Made by a program: the position numbers and the translations under genes. 64,000 nucleotides of DNA from the NCBI GenBank assembly GCA_037176885.1, contig JAWWNJ010000051.1:434001-498000 (forward strand), written 5' to 3'. Each line of letters starts with the position of its first letter. The first letter of the stretch is position 1. The DNA is from Favolaschia claudopus. Taxonomy: Eukaryota > Basidiomycota > Agaricomycetes > Agaricales > Mycenaceae. The notes beneath the pieces were generated by a model that was not told where the DNA came from, made no database searches, and saw only the letters and a list, made by a program, of their open reading frames with translations. Positions 23,537-35,991 of this stretch are shown one piece after another.

Positions 23537-26500
23537 TCACAGCCTACCTTTTGATGGACTTGGTGGAATCTTATAATACAGGGGAGTGCCAAAAACATGA
23601 TATGCATGGCCACCCTTCGCTTTGTTGTTGGGATGGTAGTCATAGTACTCCATCGTGAACCACTGCGGCGAACTGGCGGTCAGCCTAGTCATTCGAATGG
23701 TGGAAGGGATACTGACATGGTGCCCCGGCATGTCTTCCTTTTGAGACCGGAGATATCGAGCTCCCTCAGAGTCGTCCACAACCGTCGTACCGTAAGGAGG
23801 AAGTACGAATTGGCCTATTTGAAGCTCGGTGTCCGTTACCTTACCTCGGGATATCCGGGCGTACGACGTCCTGTACATCCCCCTATAGAGAATGTATTCG
23901 CACCTGACGAAGATGAGGATACATGCGCTCTCGGTGATCAGAAAATAAGAGCTGAGATACGAACCAACGATCAAAGTCATCTTTGTCAATGTCAAATACT
24001 CGTCCGTCCTGGACGAGTATCTCGTACGGGGCAGGTCTTGGCGCATGGGGTTTGGAAACTACATAGCCCAGAAATAGTACGGGCCGAGGATAGGAAGCAG
24101 CCATGATTCTGGCAAGTTCAGTGCTTTGGAGTTCTCGATCAAGGGGATCTTCCTCTTGTCCGTTGTGCGCTACCACAACAGTAACAGGGGTTCCCCAGAT
24201 GTCGAGTACGGCTTCAATCGCGGGAGCAAGCTCTCCACCCGGGGAAGGAAGGAGATGGTGGGTCGAATTTATGATCGGGAACTGTTGATACGTCTCAGTA
24301 ATGAGCATTGCATCTAATCGAGACAGACCTTGGATAGTAGAACACATCCCCAAGTATGGGAAGCAGGTCCAGGGCCGATATCGACGTACTGATGCTCTAT
24401 TTAGCGCGAGCCCAAACGTACTTGACAGAACTCACGTATCCCATTTCTTCGACTATGACCCGTGTTCTGGTGCGGAATCAGCCCTGAACCCGATGAAACT
24501 GACCCCACGTACAAATCGCGCTCGCCGAAAACCACGCGCTGAGTTATGCTTTTAGTGCTACGTTGCACAGGTCAGAAAATCAACTTGCATTCAAGTCTGT
24601 CTCTAAGAGGCCGATTACGTCGAGCTCCATGTCCCTAAACCAAGGATCAGAACAGAGGGAAACTTGAACTTCGGCAGGAAAGTTTGGACCGACCGCACTA
24701 CGTTGCGAACAAGCCTCTGGCTATCCCGACCTTGATTATCGAGTCCAAAGTGGATGGTCCATATACCTGCAGTGAGTATTCTGGGCCCAGGCTTGAAAGG
24801 CTGAGGGAACCTCGATGATATTCGATACACCGAAGCCGCGAACGAGAACAAGGCAAAGCAGGCTATGGCACCCCGAGAGTAAGATACAAAGTTGGAAGAT
24901 AATGTACTCCTTGATTCGGCGGAACGAGACAGTTTGAGACCCGGCCACCTGAAAGCGAGCGATAGGCAAGCCATCTGCGCCACCAGTACGCTGCACGCAA
25001 AATGAGTCCCAGGGTAGCCACGACTGAACGGCTCACCCACATGTCTGTTCTTTCCCGCAAATATATGCCTCCGGGGCTGTACGATGGATGCATATGAGTG
25101 ATGGCTCCAACAGAGGATGGCATACGCACACAAACGCAAACGCAACAGTCCAAGTACTGGACAATGCCAGCAAGCAATAAACGAGCATAGCTGTGAAGTA
25201 AACCTTTCCAGTGGACTGCCAGGTTCTCCCAGACGCAGCTGACGCTTGCTTCAAGACAATAGGGATCATAGAAGTGATGAATACAGCGAGATTTAAGCCA
25301 CCGAAGTAACCCAACCAATCGCTATATGCGTAGAGAACGATTGTCGCTGCACTTCCGTAAGTAAACCACAGCGGGTGCGCCAATATGTCAGTCGAAACGC
25401 GGGTTGCGGACGTGAGCGCTAGAAGGAGGCCAAACAGTTGAGCAGCAAAAGTGAGCGAGCCGTGGAGATGAGGCATGGGGCCACGCGGCTGATAATCCTG
25501 GTAACCGGTCCAGTTCCATGCTATGAGCGTGCTGGAGTCTGACAAGAGATTATGGAGTACGAAGATGAGACTGCCAAGGGGGACAGCCCCTGCCAACCAG
25601 TGACCCTGCGTCGTGTCTACTTGCGCCTGTTGGGGGTTGGTGTTTCGAGTTGCGTCTTTCCAATGTGCAGATATCGTTGGCGGCCGCATATGGTGTTCAT
25701 AGATGGCCAAAGCCGCCAAGACAATACCAATCTTGTTATAACCCCCAGATTCCGAATTAACGAGGGGCCAAACTGGGTTGTTGGTATGATTCGCATGCTT
25801 GCTCAGGGATGACAGAAGAAAACCCAAAGCAGTGACTTTCTCGTTGTATATCAGCATCTAACAGAAGCGAATTGTTGGACCACCCACTGATACTCTGTTG
25901 ATCGATGTCCGACGTCGCCCAAGTAGCGACTTGCTTGCACATCACGGCGCAAGTACCAAGGAATACAAGCCACAAGCGATGGATGGGTTTGTCTAGGATG
26001 AACGCGCCTAATGCGAGGAGAGAAAAGATATGCAATGTGGTTGATCCATCCCGTGATTTTGCCCAAGACAAAACCGGGTTAAATGACAAAAATATAGGCG
26101 AAAGTGTGCTGAGGAGAGCCAGTTCGTGTCCAGCGATTCCAAGCTCCCAGATGGAAAAGTAGAAAAGGGTGGGGATGAGCGACGTGAAGATGGACCAAAA
26201 GATGTAGGCTGTTCCCGAAATGAATGCAGCCTTTGAGAGTGGTTGAAAAGGACGCACACAGATAGATGGAGGAGACAAAGGATATGAAAGGCTTGAGCGA
26301 AGGCGGAAGTACCAGTCGGACTGAAAAGCGAGACGCAGGTACTGCGGAAATAGGAGGCTTTGCAGGAGCCTTGACTTCGGCGACCGGGTCCTTGGATGGT
26401 TCGATCTGGATTCTAGTTGGATTAGCAACAATATTGCGAGGATTCCAGACTGTTCACTCTGGTTCGACTTCCTCGGTTGGGGCCTTCTGTTGTTTCCTGC

Positions 26501-27493
26501 AGTTCGAATAAACGGACATCGTTTGAGCGCTATGTTACAAGATCTTACGTTGCCTCCGCAGATTGGATGGTGGCAGATGAGTCGCCAAAGGAAAACTGAG
26601 AAATTTCTTCAACATCGTTGAGATAGAGATGCTGCAACCCACCTGAAAATTCCTCAATCTGAACTCTTCCTCTGTAAAGGAGTCGAACGTGAGATCCAGT
26701 GCTATCAAACCCCATTCAAAGAAGCTGTAGCGGGTATAGGCGCCAGGAACTCTATGAAGCTTGTGTTGAAGGTAGAAGTAGACAAGCGGAATTAAGGAGA
26801 GAAAAAAGCTGCAACTCAAGCATAAAAGAAAATTCAGATGAATCTGATGGCATTCTTACACGGCAGCGACAGCGAAGCTATGGAGGCGGTATCAGGCGCC
26901 GACTTGTACAAAGCATGGCGGCACTGACCGTTTTCTACGAGTCGCATCGGGAGCATACGCCGTGCATCCCCACATCCAGGGTATTGTGAGGACGAGATAC
27001 GAGATCATGAAGAAATCATGAACCTTGGATTCCTTGATGAAGCGAAATAGAGGGAAGACTTGTGGTCATACCTCGCCGTCATCGCTCGATGTTATATAGA
27101 CCCAACCACCACAAGTAACAGTCCGCAAAAGTCCTGATGTTAAGGTGACCAGGGGAAACTGAGACGACGATTTTGTTGAATGAAGAAGGTATTCGAACGC
27201 GACTAGACCGAGTCGTGGACCTGAACACAGGGCATAAGAGGTCTCTGTTTGTCAGATTTAGACTACAAACCAGACGTAAAGGCAATGAGAAGCTGGAAGA
27301 TGTTTCTTTCCGGATACCAGTCTCCAATCGTGGCGGATACCGAGGGGAGAAATTCATCAGGGTATGTTGCGACGGCATTCTTGCATAGCTTCTTGTAGTG
27401 AAAGAGAAAACCCAGCAACAATGCGGTGAGAAAAGAAAGAGAGCCCAATACGGTGTGCGCCCTGGCTATATAAGCGGCAGGAATTTGTGGCAT
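23537..27493 (-). CDS. CWH43: CWH43: GPI-anchor lipid remodelling protein
   Basis: A multispanning ER membrane protein that replaces the GPI lipid by ceramide. Eighteen exons (27271-27493, 27072-27220, 26929-27023, 26643-26808, 26549-26595, 26458-26496, 26277-26412, 25894-26230, 25130-25835, 25041-25076, 24694-24990, 24589-24634, 24513-24538, 24436-24466, 24329-24388, 23965-24281, 23717-23903, 23537-23662) sum exactly to 1,007 residues (yeast protein about 950). The PGAP2/FRAG1-like N-terminal part shows AHTVLGSLSFL, YPDEFLPSVSATIGDWYPER and TRYSFFEWGLIALD. The C-terminal phosphatase-like domain shows ILTAGIWTIHFGLDN, DMELDVIGLLETDL, YVDIGPGPASHTWGC, NSTHHLLPSPGGELAPAI and GQEEDPLDRELQS. The intron at 24539-24588 uses a GC donor (AAT|GCAAGT). 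The small exons around 26450-26600 are the least certain part. Confidence 0.9.
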
Positions 27494-28022
27494 CTAGGCC
27501 AATGTAGAACGGGTCAATGTATACAGTCCACCCTGGGCGGCTCTCCCTCTTAAATCCCACTGCGAATCGGCCAATTGCCCTCGCAAACAGTCAGAGAGAA
27601 TGACGACGCGCTTCACGGTTGACGATGTCAATCAGTGGCAGTGGACGGCATCAAACATCGCAAGCAATTTCCCACACTCACCCTGCTCTGCAATTCCCAG
27701 CCAGCACTTGGTTGGTACTTTCAAAGTTCGGACGGAACAATCTCGGTGCACTGTGAAAATATCTTCAAAGCTTCAAATAGCTTCAACCAATCCTATCTCA
27801 TTGGTTTTTCTCATCTGGATTCGCGTCGCTCCGTGATAATCTCTGTGTCTTTTTATTTCCCCTTGAGGTTCTCGGTCTTCGTCACCGTTCTCATGCTCAC
27901 AATCTTCAATGCCAAGACACGACTGTGGTCCACCTGGTTTATGACTCGGCTTACGCATTTTCGGTTAAGTTTCCGAGTATAAAAGCTCCACCATTAGCTT
28001 CACGGTTTGTGAGAGTCGAACC
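27494..28022. promoter_or_regulatory. Divergent CWH43/hydrolase promoter, TATA box at 27978
   Basis: No gene is supported, although a plus-strand frame at 27635-27982 is 115 codons long. TATAAAA at 27978-27984 lies 39 bp before the hydrolase ATG, so transcription must start very close to the start codon or use an upstream element. The CWH43 side has no obvious TATA box. Confidence 0.5.
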
Positions 28023-29126
28023 ATGATCATGAAGACCTTTTTGCTCCTGCCTTTCATTGCTGCAGCAGTCCAGGCCGCCGTTGTGCCAGCTGTTGACCCT
28101 GCTCTGCATGCTCACTCCTCTGCCACTGCTAAACCTCAGGGCAGGTACGCCGACAGCCTTGATCTCTAGCACACTCGCCCATGGCTCAACAGGAACGTTA
28201 CCATTAATGGCGTCTTGACATACGTTTCGTTGCCCAAGAACCGCAAATTTGACCCCACCACCGCCGTATTGCTGTTAACTGACGTCTTCGGCCTTCCGTC
28301 ACCCGACAATCTGTTACTGGTTCGTCTCGCATTGTTCAAAGGAAAACTAGATCATGTGTTGGCTTCTTTAGGCGGATGAGTGGGCCGCAGCGGGATTTCA
28401 GGCAAGTGCCCGCTTCAAGGGATGTATATGTTACTGACCGTTGATTGAAGACCTATGCCCCCGACTATCTTAACGGGGACGCAATTCCGATGGATGGAGA
28501 CTTGAACACTTGGATCGTAAACCACGGTGAAGCTCAAACCACGCCTCCCCTTCTGGCGGTCATCGACGCCCTCAAATCCCGCGGAATAAAACAAATTGCG
28601 ACCACTGGCTACTGCTTCGGCGGTATGTTGCGTCTGTGCCGATAGCGCGCGAAATGCTAACAACGCGGAAAGGGCTCTATACCGTGCGGCTGGTGCAAAA
28701 CAATACTGTTACTGTCGGCACAGTTGCTCACCCGTCGCTGCTGGAAGTTCCTTCCGATTTCGAACTCATGAAAGCGCAGTCGCATATACCGATTGAGATT
28801 AACAATGCGGAACTGGATACTGGCTTTACGCCCGACGTTGCTCTTCAGACTGACGCTGTGATGGCTGACGGCCAATACCCTCCTGGATATCTGAGAAAAC
28901 AATTTGACGGTGTCGCGCATGGATTTGCGGTACGTCTGCTGATACGTTCCCGTCATTCACGCTGCTCACTGGTGCTGCAGGTTCGGGCGAATGCTGTGAG
29001 TGAAGATACAAGTGCATTTCTATGTACCTTAGCTGACAATGTTTTCAGTCCGATCCAGTACAGGTTGCGGCGAAGCAAGGCGCATTTGATACCTCGTTGG
29101 CCTGGATCAAGGCCCATCTCAAATAA
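28023..29126 (+). CDS. Secreted dienelactone hydrolase-like protein
   Basis: An alpha/beta-hydrolase of the dienelactone hydrolase family, possibly acting on aromatic-degradation lactones or other esters. Seven exons (28023-28144, 28193-28319, 28372-28401, 28451-28622, 28673-28929, 28981-28995, 29049-29126) give 266 residues. A signal peptide is visible at residues 1 to about 19 (MIMKTFLLLPFIAAAVQA). The nucleophile motif GYCFGG puts the catalytic Cys at 147. VAHPSLLEVPSDFELM, ELDTGFTPD and DGVAHGFAVR carry the usual Asp and His regions. Exon 3 (30 nt) ends CAG|GCAAGT, a consensus GC donor, and exon 6 is only 15 nt. Most fungal family members are cytosolic, so secretion is notable. The substrate cannot be read from sequence. 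Confidence 0.87.
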
Positions 29127-29434
29127 TACACGTTGTAGAATGTAGCATCTGAATGAATGTCCCTTGAATTTAAGGATAAAGCGTTGTTGGGCACCTTCCA
29201 CTTGCTTAGTTCTGATACGAGCTGACAACGTTAAAACTCGATTGAGAAGAAAATTGAGAGCACAAAGCTGGCATCAAGACCGCGACGCGTGTCCAAAATT
29301 TGCCGAGTGACATCACATAAGCTCGCCAACCTTACTCATATCCTCATTTTTAAGCCTCGCTCAGCAAAGGACCTTTGACTCTTGAGTCCTTTCCTCGCGG
29401 ACGAAAGGCCTGGAGAATTGCGACTGTGGTCGCC
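29127..29434. other. Spacer before the Lon gene
   Basis: About 300 bp hold the hydrolase 3' end and the Lon promoter. GTGACATCACAT (29307 on) contains a TGACATCA near-CRE. No gene is seen. The Lon frame is open for 20 codons upstream of the chosen ATG but contains no other ATG. Confidence 0.5.
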
Positions 29435-32400
29435 ATGAATCGGCTGGGGCAAAGTCTGCGGAGCGCGGCCTCACTGTCCCCTCGCTGGTGGTCCGTCGCG
29501 AGCACGAGCCGCGTCACCCTCGAGTCTCGCCATTTTTCTCTGTCTAGACCGGTTGGTGCTCAGCCGACACGCTTGGTGCAATATCCGAGATGGATAAACC
29601 CAAAGGGTGGTCCAGATGAGCCAGTCGACATTCCTTCACCCACAGAAGATGTGCGGTTGGAGGCTCCGGAAGATGAATCGCCTGGGGACTCGGCCTCCTC
29701 CTCCTCATCCTCTTCATCCTCCTCCGACTCTGCACCTCCAGCATCGTCCGGAGGCGACAACTCCGACGCGCCTGCTCCTCCCAAAGACCCACCCGCCTCA
29801 CCATCCCAGGGCTCGATTGCTAAGCAGTCCGTGCCCGAGGTCTACCCACATGTGTTGGCTCTACCTATCGCCCGTCGTCCTTTATTCCCCGGCTTCTACA
29901 AGGCAGTAGTCGTTCGAAATCCAGAAGTCGTCGCAGCAATAAAAGACATGGTCAAACGAGGACAACCCTATCTCGGCGCTTTCCTGCTCAAGGACGAGAA
30001 CACGGACAGCGACGTTATCACCGACATTAACTCAGTACACCCCGTAGGCGTGTTCGCGCAAATCACCAGCGTGTTCACTGCCACAGGTCGTGGCGAGGAC
30101 GAGACAGAGGAGGGACTCACTGCCGTGCTCTACCCGCACCGACGCGTCATGATCACAGAGCTACTCAAAGCTGGTGTCGCAAAGGTGGAGACCGTATCCC
30201 CAGAGGACCCGCAATCCGTTACTCCACCCCCGTCCCCGGAACCCGCGCCTGCAACCGTCACGCCTCCTGGTAAGTTTCACCCTTCCACTCTCAACCGATT
30301 TTGACCGCGTCCCAGGACCCGTGCAGACGTCTTTTCTTCACAGTCACCCGATATCTATCGTTGCAGTTGAGAATTTGGCGACCCTGCCGTATGATAAGGA
30401 AGACCAACACATCCGCGCGTTTATGAGCGAGATTATCTCTGTCTTCAAGGACATCGCCCAGCTCAACCCAATGTTCCGCGACCAGATCACAAACTTCACG
30501 ATGAACCAGGTCACCTCGAGCATTTTCGATGAACCGGACAAACTCGCCGACTTTGCCGCCGCGGTGTCGACTGGAGAGGTCCGTGAACTGCAAGACGTGC
30601 TTGAAAGTCTCGAGGTTACGGACCGCCTACGCAAGGCCTTACTTGTGCTCAAGAAGGAATTGATCAATGCCCAATTGCAGAGTAAACTAGCGAGGGACGT
30701 GGATAGCAAAATTGCGAAACGGCAAAGAGAGTACTACCTCATGGAACAGCTGAAAGGCATCAAGAAGGAATTGGGTATGGAATCTGATGGCAAGGACAAG
30801 CTATTGGATAAATTCCGCGAGCGCGCCGCTGCATTACGAATGCCTGAACCAGTGAGGAAGGTGTTTGACGAAGAGCTGAGCAAGCTTGCAGGGCTCGAGC
30901 CCGCCGCATCGGAAGCAAATGTCACACGGAATTACTTGGAGTGGCTTACTCAGGTATGGGGATCTTCACCTTCGTTTTGTTTGTATTCAATAAGCGACGC
31001 AACAGATCCCATGGGGCCAACACTCTCGGGAAAACTTTTCCATTGCCCACGCTCAGACAGTACTCGACGAGGATCATTACGGGCTCAAAGACGTCAAGGA
31101 TCGCATCCTCGAGTTCCTCGCGGTTGGTAAATTACGGGGTACTGTTCAAGGAAAAATCGTCTGTCTTGTTGGCCCTCCCGGTGTCGGTAAAACGTCTATC
31201 GGCAAGTCCATCGCTCGGGCACTCGACAGGCAGTTTTTCCGGTTCTCTGTGGGTGGACTAACAGACGTGGCCGAAATCAAGGGTCATAGACGAACGTATG
31301 TGGGGGCCCTACCGGGCAAGATCATACAAGCATTGAAAAGGGTGGGGACTGAGAACCCACTTGTGTTGATCGACGAGGTGGATAAGATTGGGCGAGGAAT
31401 CAATGGTGATCCTGCAAGTGCTCTGCTTGAGATGCTCGATCCCGAGCAGAACAACGCCTTCCTGGATCATTAGTAGGTCTTCCCACTCTAATCGGTAATC
31501 ATGTACTCACCTCCTCGCGCAGTATGGACGTCCCCGTCGATCTCTCGCGTGTCCTTTTTGTGTGCACTGCGAACAACCTTGACACGATCCCCGCACCGCT
31601 GCTTGACCGCATGGAAGTCCTCGAAGTGAGCGGATATGTGTCGGAGGAGAAGGCGCAGATTGCGAGCCGCTACCTTGGCCCTCAAGCCAAAGACGCGTCA
31701 GGGTTGAAGGACGCGGACGTGCTGCTTGATGAACGTGCGGTCGAAGTGCTCATCAAATATTACTGTCGCGAAAGCGGTGTAAGAAATTTGAAGAAGCATA
31801 TCGAGAAGGTAAATAAGCGTCTGTGGCCTCCGAACACCAACTAGACTGACTTGTTATTAGATTTACCGCAAGGCTGCTCTACGTCTCGTGCAGGACTTAG
31901 GCGAGGATGTATTCCCCGAACCCGCGCCAGCTGAGACACCTGCAGTTGCCTCTGTTGAGGCACAGGAACCGCCCAGCAACGAGCCTGTGTCCACCGAGAC
32001 TGCTGTGGAGAGCACCTCCTCAACGACGACCCCTTCGGACAGCGCTGACTCCGCTGCGACTGAGCGCAAACCCGTAACGACTCTGGAACGCAAACCGCTA
32101 CCCATTCCGGAAACCGTACACGTACGCATCACTCCCGAAAATCTGAAGGACTATGTCGGGCCGCCCGTGTACCAGAAAGACAGGATGTATGTGCACGCCC
32201 CGCCGCCGGGCGTTAGCACAGGATTGGGATACCTCGGAAATGGTTCGGGAGCTGTGATGCCTGTGGAAGCCATCGTACGTGTTTTCTAATCTTGCTATGT
32301 GAAGCGCAGAACTAATCGGGATCCCGCCAGAGTATGCCGGGTAAGGGTGGGTTGCAGCTCACAGGAAAGCTTGGTGAGGTAATCCGTGAGAGCGCGCACA

Positions 32401-32980
32401 TCAGTTTGAGCTGGGTCAAGAGTCATGCGCAAGAACTGGGCATCACAGCAGTCAACGGCGAATCGTTCCTCGATTCGCGCGATATCCACGTACACATGCC
32501 GGAGGGGAGTATCGGGAAGGAAGGACCCTCTGCGGGCACGGCGATCCTCTCAGCTTTCGTTTCACTCTTTACAAAAACTAAAATCAGTCCTGACATCGGT
32601 GAGCCGCCCCAGTGCGTCTTCTGATGTGCTGCTAACCATGCTATGCAGCGATGACCGGAGAAATCTCCCTCGTCGGACAGGTGTTGCCTGTTGGCGGGTT
32701 GAAGGAGAAGATTCTTGCAGCGCATCGCGCGGGGATCACTACCATCCTCGCCCCTGGCGCGAACCGCGCGGACATTGAGGAGAATGTGCCGGCGAGCGTA
32801 AAGGAGGGGATCCGTTTCGTGTATGTCGAAGATGTGCGGGAGGTGCTTCATGAGGTGTTCAAAGGCGAGCCGATTGTGGAACAGTGGCGCAAGACGCTTC
32901 CTGTAGTGGAGCGTGAGGGTAAAACATCGCCCATTGACTCGGAGTCAGTAAGCAGCCCATCTATCTCAAACGGAAACTAA
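29435..32980 (+). CDS. PIM1: Mitochondrial Lon protease
   Basis: An ATP-dependent serine protease of the mitochondrial matrix that degrades damaged proteins. Seven exons (29435-30269, 30316-30953, 31006-31472, 31523-31808, 31861-32274, 32331-32598, 32649-32980) give 1,079 residues. The N terminus is Arg/Ser-rich, as in a matrix targeting signal, followed by a Ser/Pro linker with an 11-Ser run. The LON substrate domain begins [20 protein letters not shown]. The AAA+ module has Walker [10 protein letters not shown] from residue 547 and Walker [11 protein letters not shown] near 612. The protease domain has the nucleophile Ser947 in [11 protein letters not shown] and the Lys region [15 protein letters not shown] Pro/Glu/Thr-rich insertion of about 60 residues (31906-32100) separates the AAA+ and protease domains, as in other fungal Lon proteins. 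Confidence 0.96.
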
Positions 32981-33196
32981 TTTAGAATTTAATATCTGGC
33001 AAAACATTGTATTGTACATTTGCATACTACTCACACGCCCAACTCAAATTGTATCGCTATCTTTTCGTCAAGCCTTTGTTGAATGGTCGGAGTTCGCGCT
33101 TGGATGGGGCCAACACTTACGCACTTGCGAACAATTCAAAGTCACGATTCAAGTCTGTACATGGTACTTACATGCTAGTAGAGACAATCGTCAAGG

Positions 33197-35569
33197 TCAG
33201 TTGAAGGTGATCATGACAACCTGGGTGGCAGGAATGTCGAGACCAACAGAAACAGTGCCTGTCTCTGAAGTTGCGGTGCCTCCAACACGCGCATCGCTCG
33301 TCTCGTACGTCTGACCGCCCCATGTCAGACCAGAAGTATCGTCCGCATGCCTGCGAAAAGACGTCAATATCGACAGCAATGAAAGTGACCGGTTTGTACC
33401 CAATAACCAAGCGCTTGATGGAGAATGAAGTCGGTTTAGTGCCAGTGCCACTGAATGTCAGGTCTAGATGGGTGCTCGTCCTACTGGTCGTGCCGCTGAG
33501 GAAGGCAAGAGAATTGATGAAGACGACCCTCTTCAATGAACCCCTCTCGTAGAAGGCATAGCCTGAGATCCTGTGTGCTTTTTAGCGCTGAAGGGCTGCT
33601 CTGCTCTCGGAGACCGACCTTGGGTTGTCGATGCTAAGTTCGCCAACCTCAGTGTTGCCGCTGTCACCAATGGCCTCGGCTGCGATAATGGCTGCTCATT
33701 CGTATGGATATTGCCATCAAGCCCGAAGAGCATTAGATCGAGCATACCGGCGTAATATTGCGGTTGAACGTGAGGCTTTAATGGCGTCGCAAGTGGTGAA
33801 CCGTCCAAAGTCGACCGGGTAAGAGTTACGGGTTGTATCTACTCGGGAAAGTAAGAAAGGCGTTGTATTGACCCAAGGCAGATTGTCTCGCGAACCAGAT
33901 TATACTTGAATCCGATCCCGTCGTGGAAGAACACCTTCGATATTCCGAGTTGCGTTGCGAACAATGCATAGTCGAGCTTAAATGTACATTGAGTGGACAT
34001 TTGTATTGTCTGAGACTTCTCACCGTCCAGAGGGCCGCGCCTGCTGCGTTCGAAACTCCTGGAGCTCCCTGTCCGCGTTTTCGTTATTTCAGTGAGAGAC
34101 AAATCAGAAACATTTAATCACATGACCTATTCGATAGGAAAAAAAAATTCGTTTTGAGCGTTGTCCTTGAACAAAGTACGGATGACATACATGAATAACT
34201 GTTTGTTTCGCCAAGCACATAGTCGAGACCCATATCTTGCGACGCCTCGATATCTGGCGTGAAAATTGTCAAGTTCGACCGTATAGTGGCTTTCGTCATT
34301 AGATCCTGGAGAAGACCTCCGCTTCCAGCACAGAATGAGCCTCTGGCGGTAAGGTGAGAGATCAAAAATTTGCTGCTTTCAGAACGTAGGCAACGAACGA
34401 GTAATGGTGTTGAGAGAAGGTGTCGATGAAACTGCCCGGTTCCGAGCTGAGGATGTGATTGGCAAATATACCCTGAGGGGAGAAGTCTGTTGATGAATGA
34501 GATGATCCAGCGAAGGATCCAGCCCAGATCCTCGTGTCAGACCCAGCGAGATTAGCTACTCGTGACATGTTTGTTGCAAATGTGATCCACCTGCGCGAGT
34601 CAAAAGCATCCCCCATCGAATGAAGGAATATATATGTACTCGGAAGTGTATTGAGAGACACTATAACTTGAAGGGCGCAAGCCGTTAGTTTTGTATAAAT
34701 CGGCTTCGTTTCCAAGTCTGTATTGTATTTCAGACAGTAGAACAGGAAGAGGGATGTATAAATTACTCCAAGAAATCGAGAGTGATACCTGCATTTGCCA
34801 ACATGGGAGAAGCGAAAGCATCGATGATGGCTCTGGTCTCAAGAAAAACAGCCTGTGTATTGTTCAATGTGTAGGCGCACTGCGTAATCTGGTAATAACC
34901 GTCAAATTTTTCCCTGTAAAGGCGAGGTCAGGCCATGAATAGCGGGAACGTGAGAAGGGGAACCTCCGAAGTTCACACCCCATGTTACTCCGGTGCCTAA
35001 GAAGCATTAAGAAGCGGAGCTCAACCAGGATTATCTTCAATTACCGGGTGGCAGAAATTTAGCACCCTTCCGAGTGGTTAGCATGGCTCTTCCTATATAA
35101 ATCAACCCACCTGATAGAATCCAGGGCCGGCGACAATGCTTGTGGCTTCGGGATAAGGAACAGTCGTGGTCGGCGGGGGGAAGAGCTGTTGCACAAATTG
35201 TACGTTTGGATTGAAGTTTGTGTGGTCCTCAGAATTTGCACCTGAAGGTGATTTAGTCCATCCAGTATACCTTGAGCGAAATGCCACACCAATTCTGATT
35301 GTGGGGTCCGCTCCAGTCAACGCAACCAGATTGTCAAGCGCATTGAAGAAGAATGAATTGCGAGTGACATTGCCAACCCATTCGAGCCAACCTGAGGTCC
35401 ATTTAAAAGACTGCTAACGGAAATTCACGTATGATTCACGATCTTGTTCGATGGAAAGCGAGAAAAGATTTCCATCCACAGGGGGGATTGAGTTTCCAGC
35501 AGACAGAGGAATAGACACTGAAACTGCGGACACAAGAGGAAAAATGGGAGCGACCAAGAAAGCACGCAT
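33197..35569 (-). CDS. Secreted GH79 beta-glucuronidase-like enzyme
   Basis: A retaining glycoside hydrolase of family 79, probably removing glucuronic acid from plant or fungal glycans outside the cell. Sixteen exons (35440-35569, 35290-35391, 35111-35241, 35045-35066, 34950-34996, 34767-34879, 34640-34717, 34399-34590, 34191-34342, 34122-34126, 34024-34068, 33896-33976, 33748-33838, 33619-33691, 33400-33570, 33197-33350) sum exactly to 528 residues. A signal peptide covers roughly residues 1-17. The acid/base is Glu186 in LGNEADLYKTNG and the nucleophile is Glu317 in LGETNSYSC. Other motifs are TGVTWGVNFG, SQHHYSGSFC, GAPGVSNAAGAALWT and VFFHDGIGF, and a C-terminal beta-sandwich ends VVMITFN. 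Exon 10 is only 5 nt. The end of exon 5 is the least certain junction. The 48-nt intron before 35241 has no stop and could be retained in frame. Confidence 0.88.
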
Positions 35570-35991
35570 GACTGTGGGCAGAAGAACTGACGGCTCATAT
35601 CGCTTTATATACTGCTAAGAGCCGCGGTGCATGAGAGTGGTCGGTTCATATGGATTAATCGCCGAAGCACAGGAAATAAGTGACAAGGCCAAGGCGGTAT
35701 TGGAAGAGTGAACGACGAATTTGGACGTCATAACGTGGCGAAGGGGAACGGTATTCGGACATTCAGGCTCTAAAAAAAATGCAGATGGGTCCAAATAGAT
35801 CAAGAAGAGGCGGTCAGCATGTCGTCGACGTGGACCCGTGGCCAAGCTTTCTGAAATTAGTACCGTTCTTGGGTGAACTCATGAGAGTAGATGAGAGTTT
35901 GGAGAAAGGGAGTGACCATTGATCACAGGTCACAACTCTGCTTGCCCAATTTGGACCTGCTTTATTACTGCGACTTTCTCTGAAGCCCAGG
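35570..35991. promoter_or_regulatory. GH79/TMS1 divergent promoter; TATA for GH79
   Basis: The minus strand reads TATATAAA at 35605-35612, 36 bp upstream of the GH79 start codon and consistent with a TATA-driven, regulated secreted enzyme. No gene is supported inside the interval. The TMS1 side shows pyrimidine-rich sequence (CGACTTTCTCTG) just before its ATG but no TATA box. Confidence 0.5.

Noticed and set aside
26458..26643. Suspected frameshift in CWH43 near 26630
   Set aside because: Two short introns (26596-26642 and 26497-26548) with normal GT-AG ends join the segments in frame and make the whole gene sum to whole codons.
33197..35569. GH79 locus as a pseudogene
   Set aside because: Many naive frames break, but a 16-exon model with standard sites gives a complete enzyme with both catalytic Glu residues.
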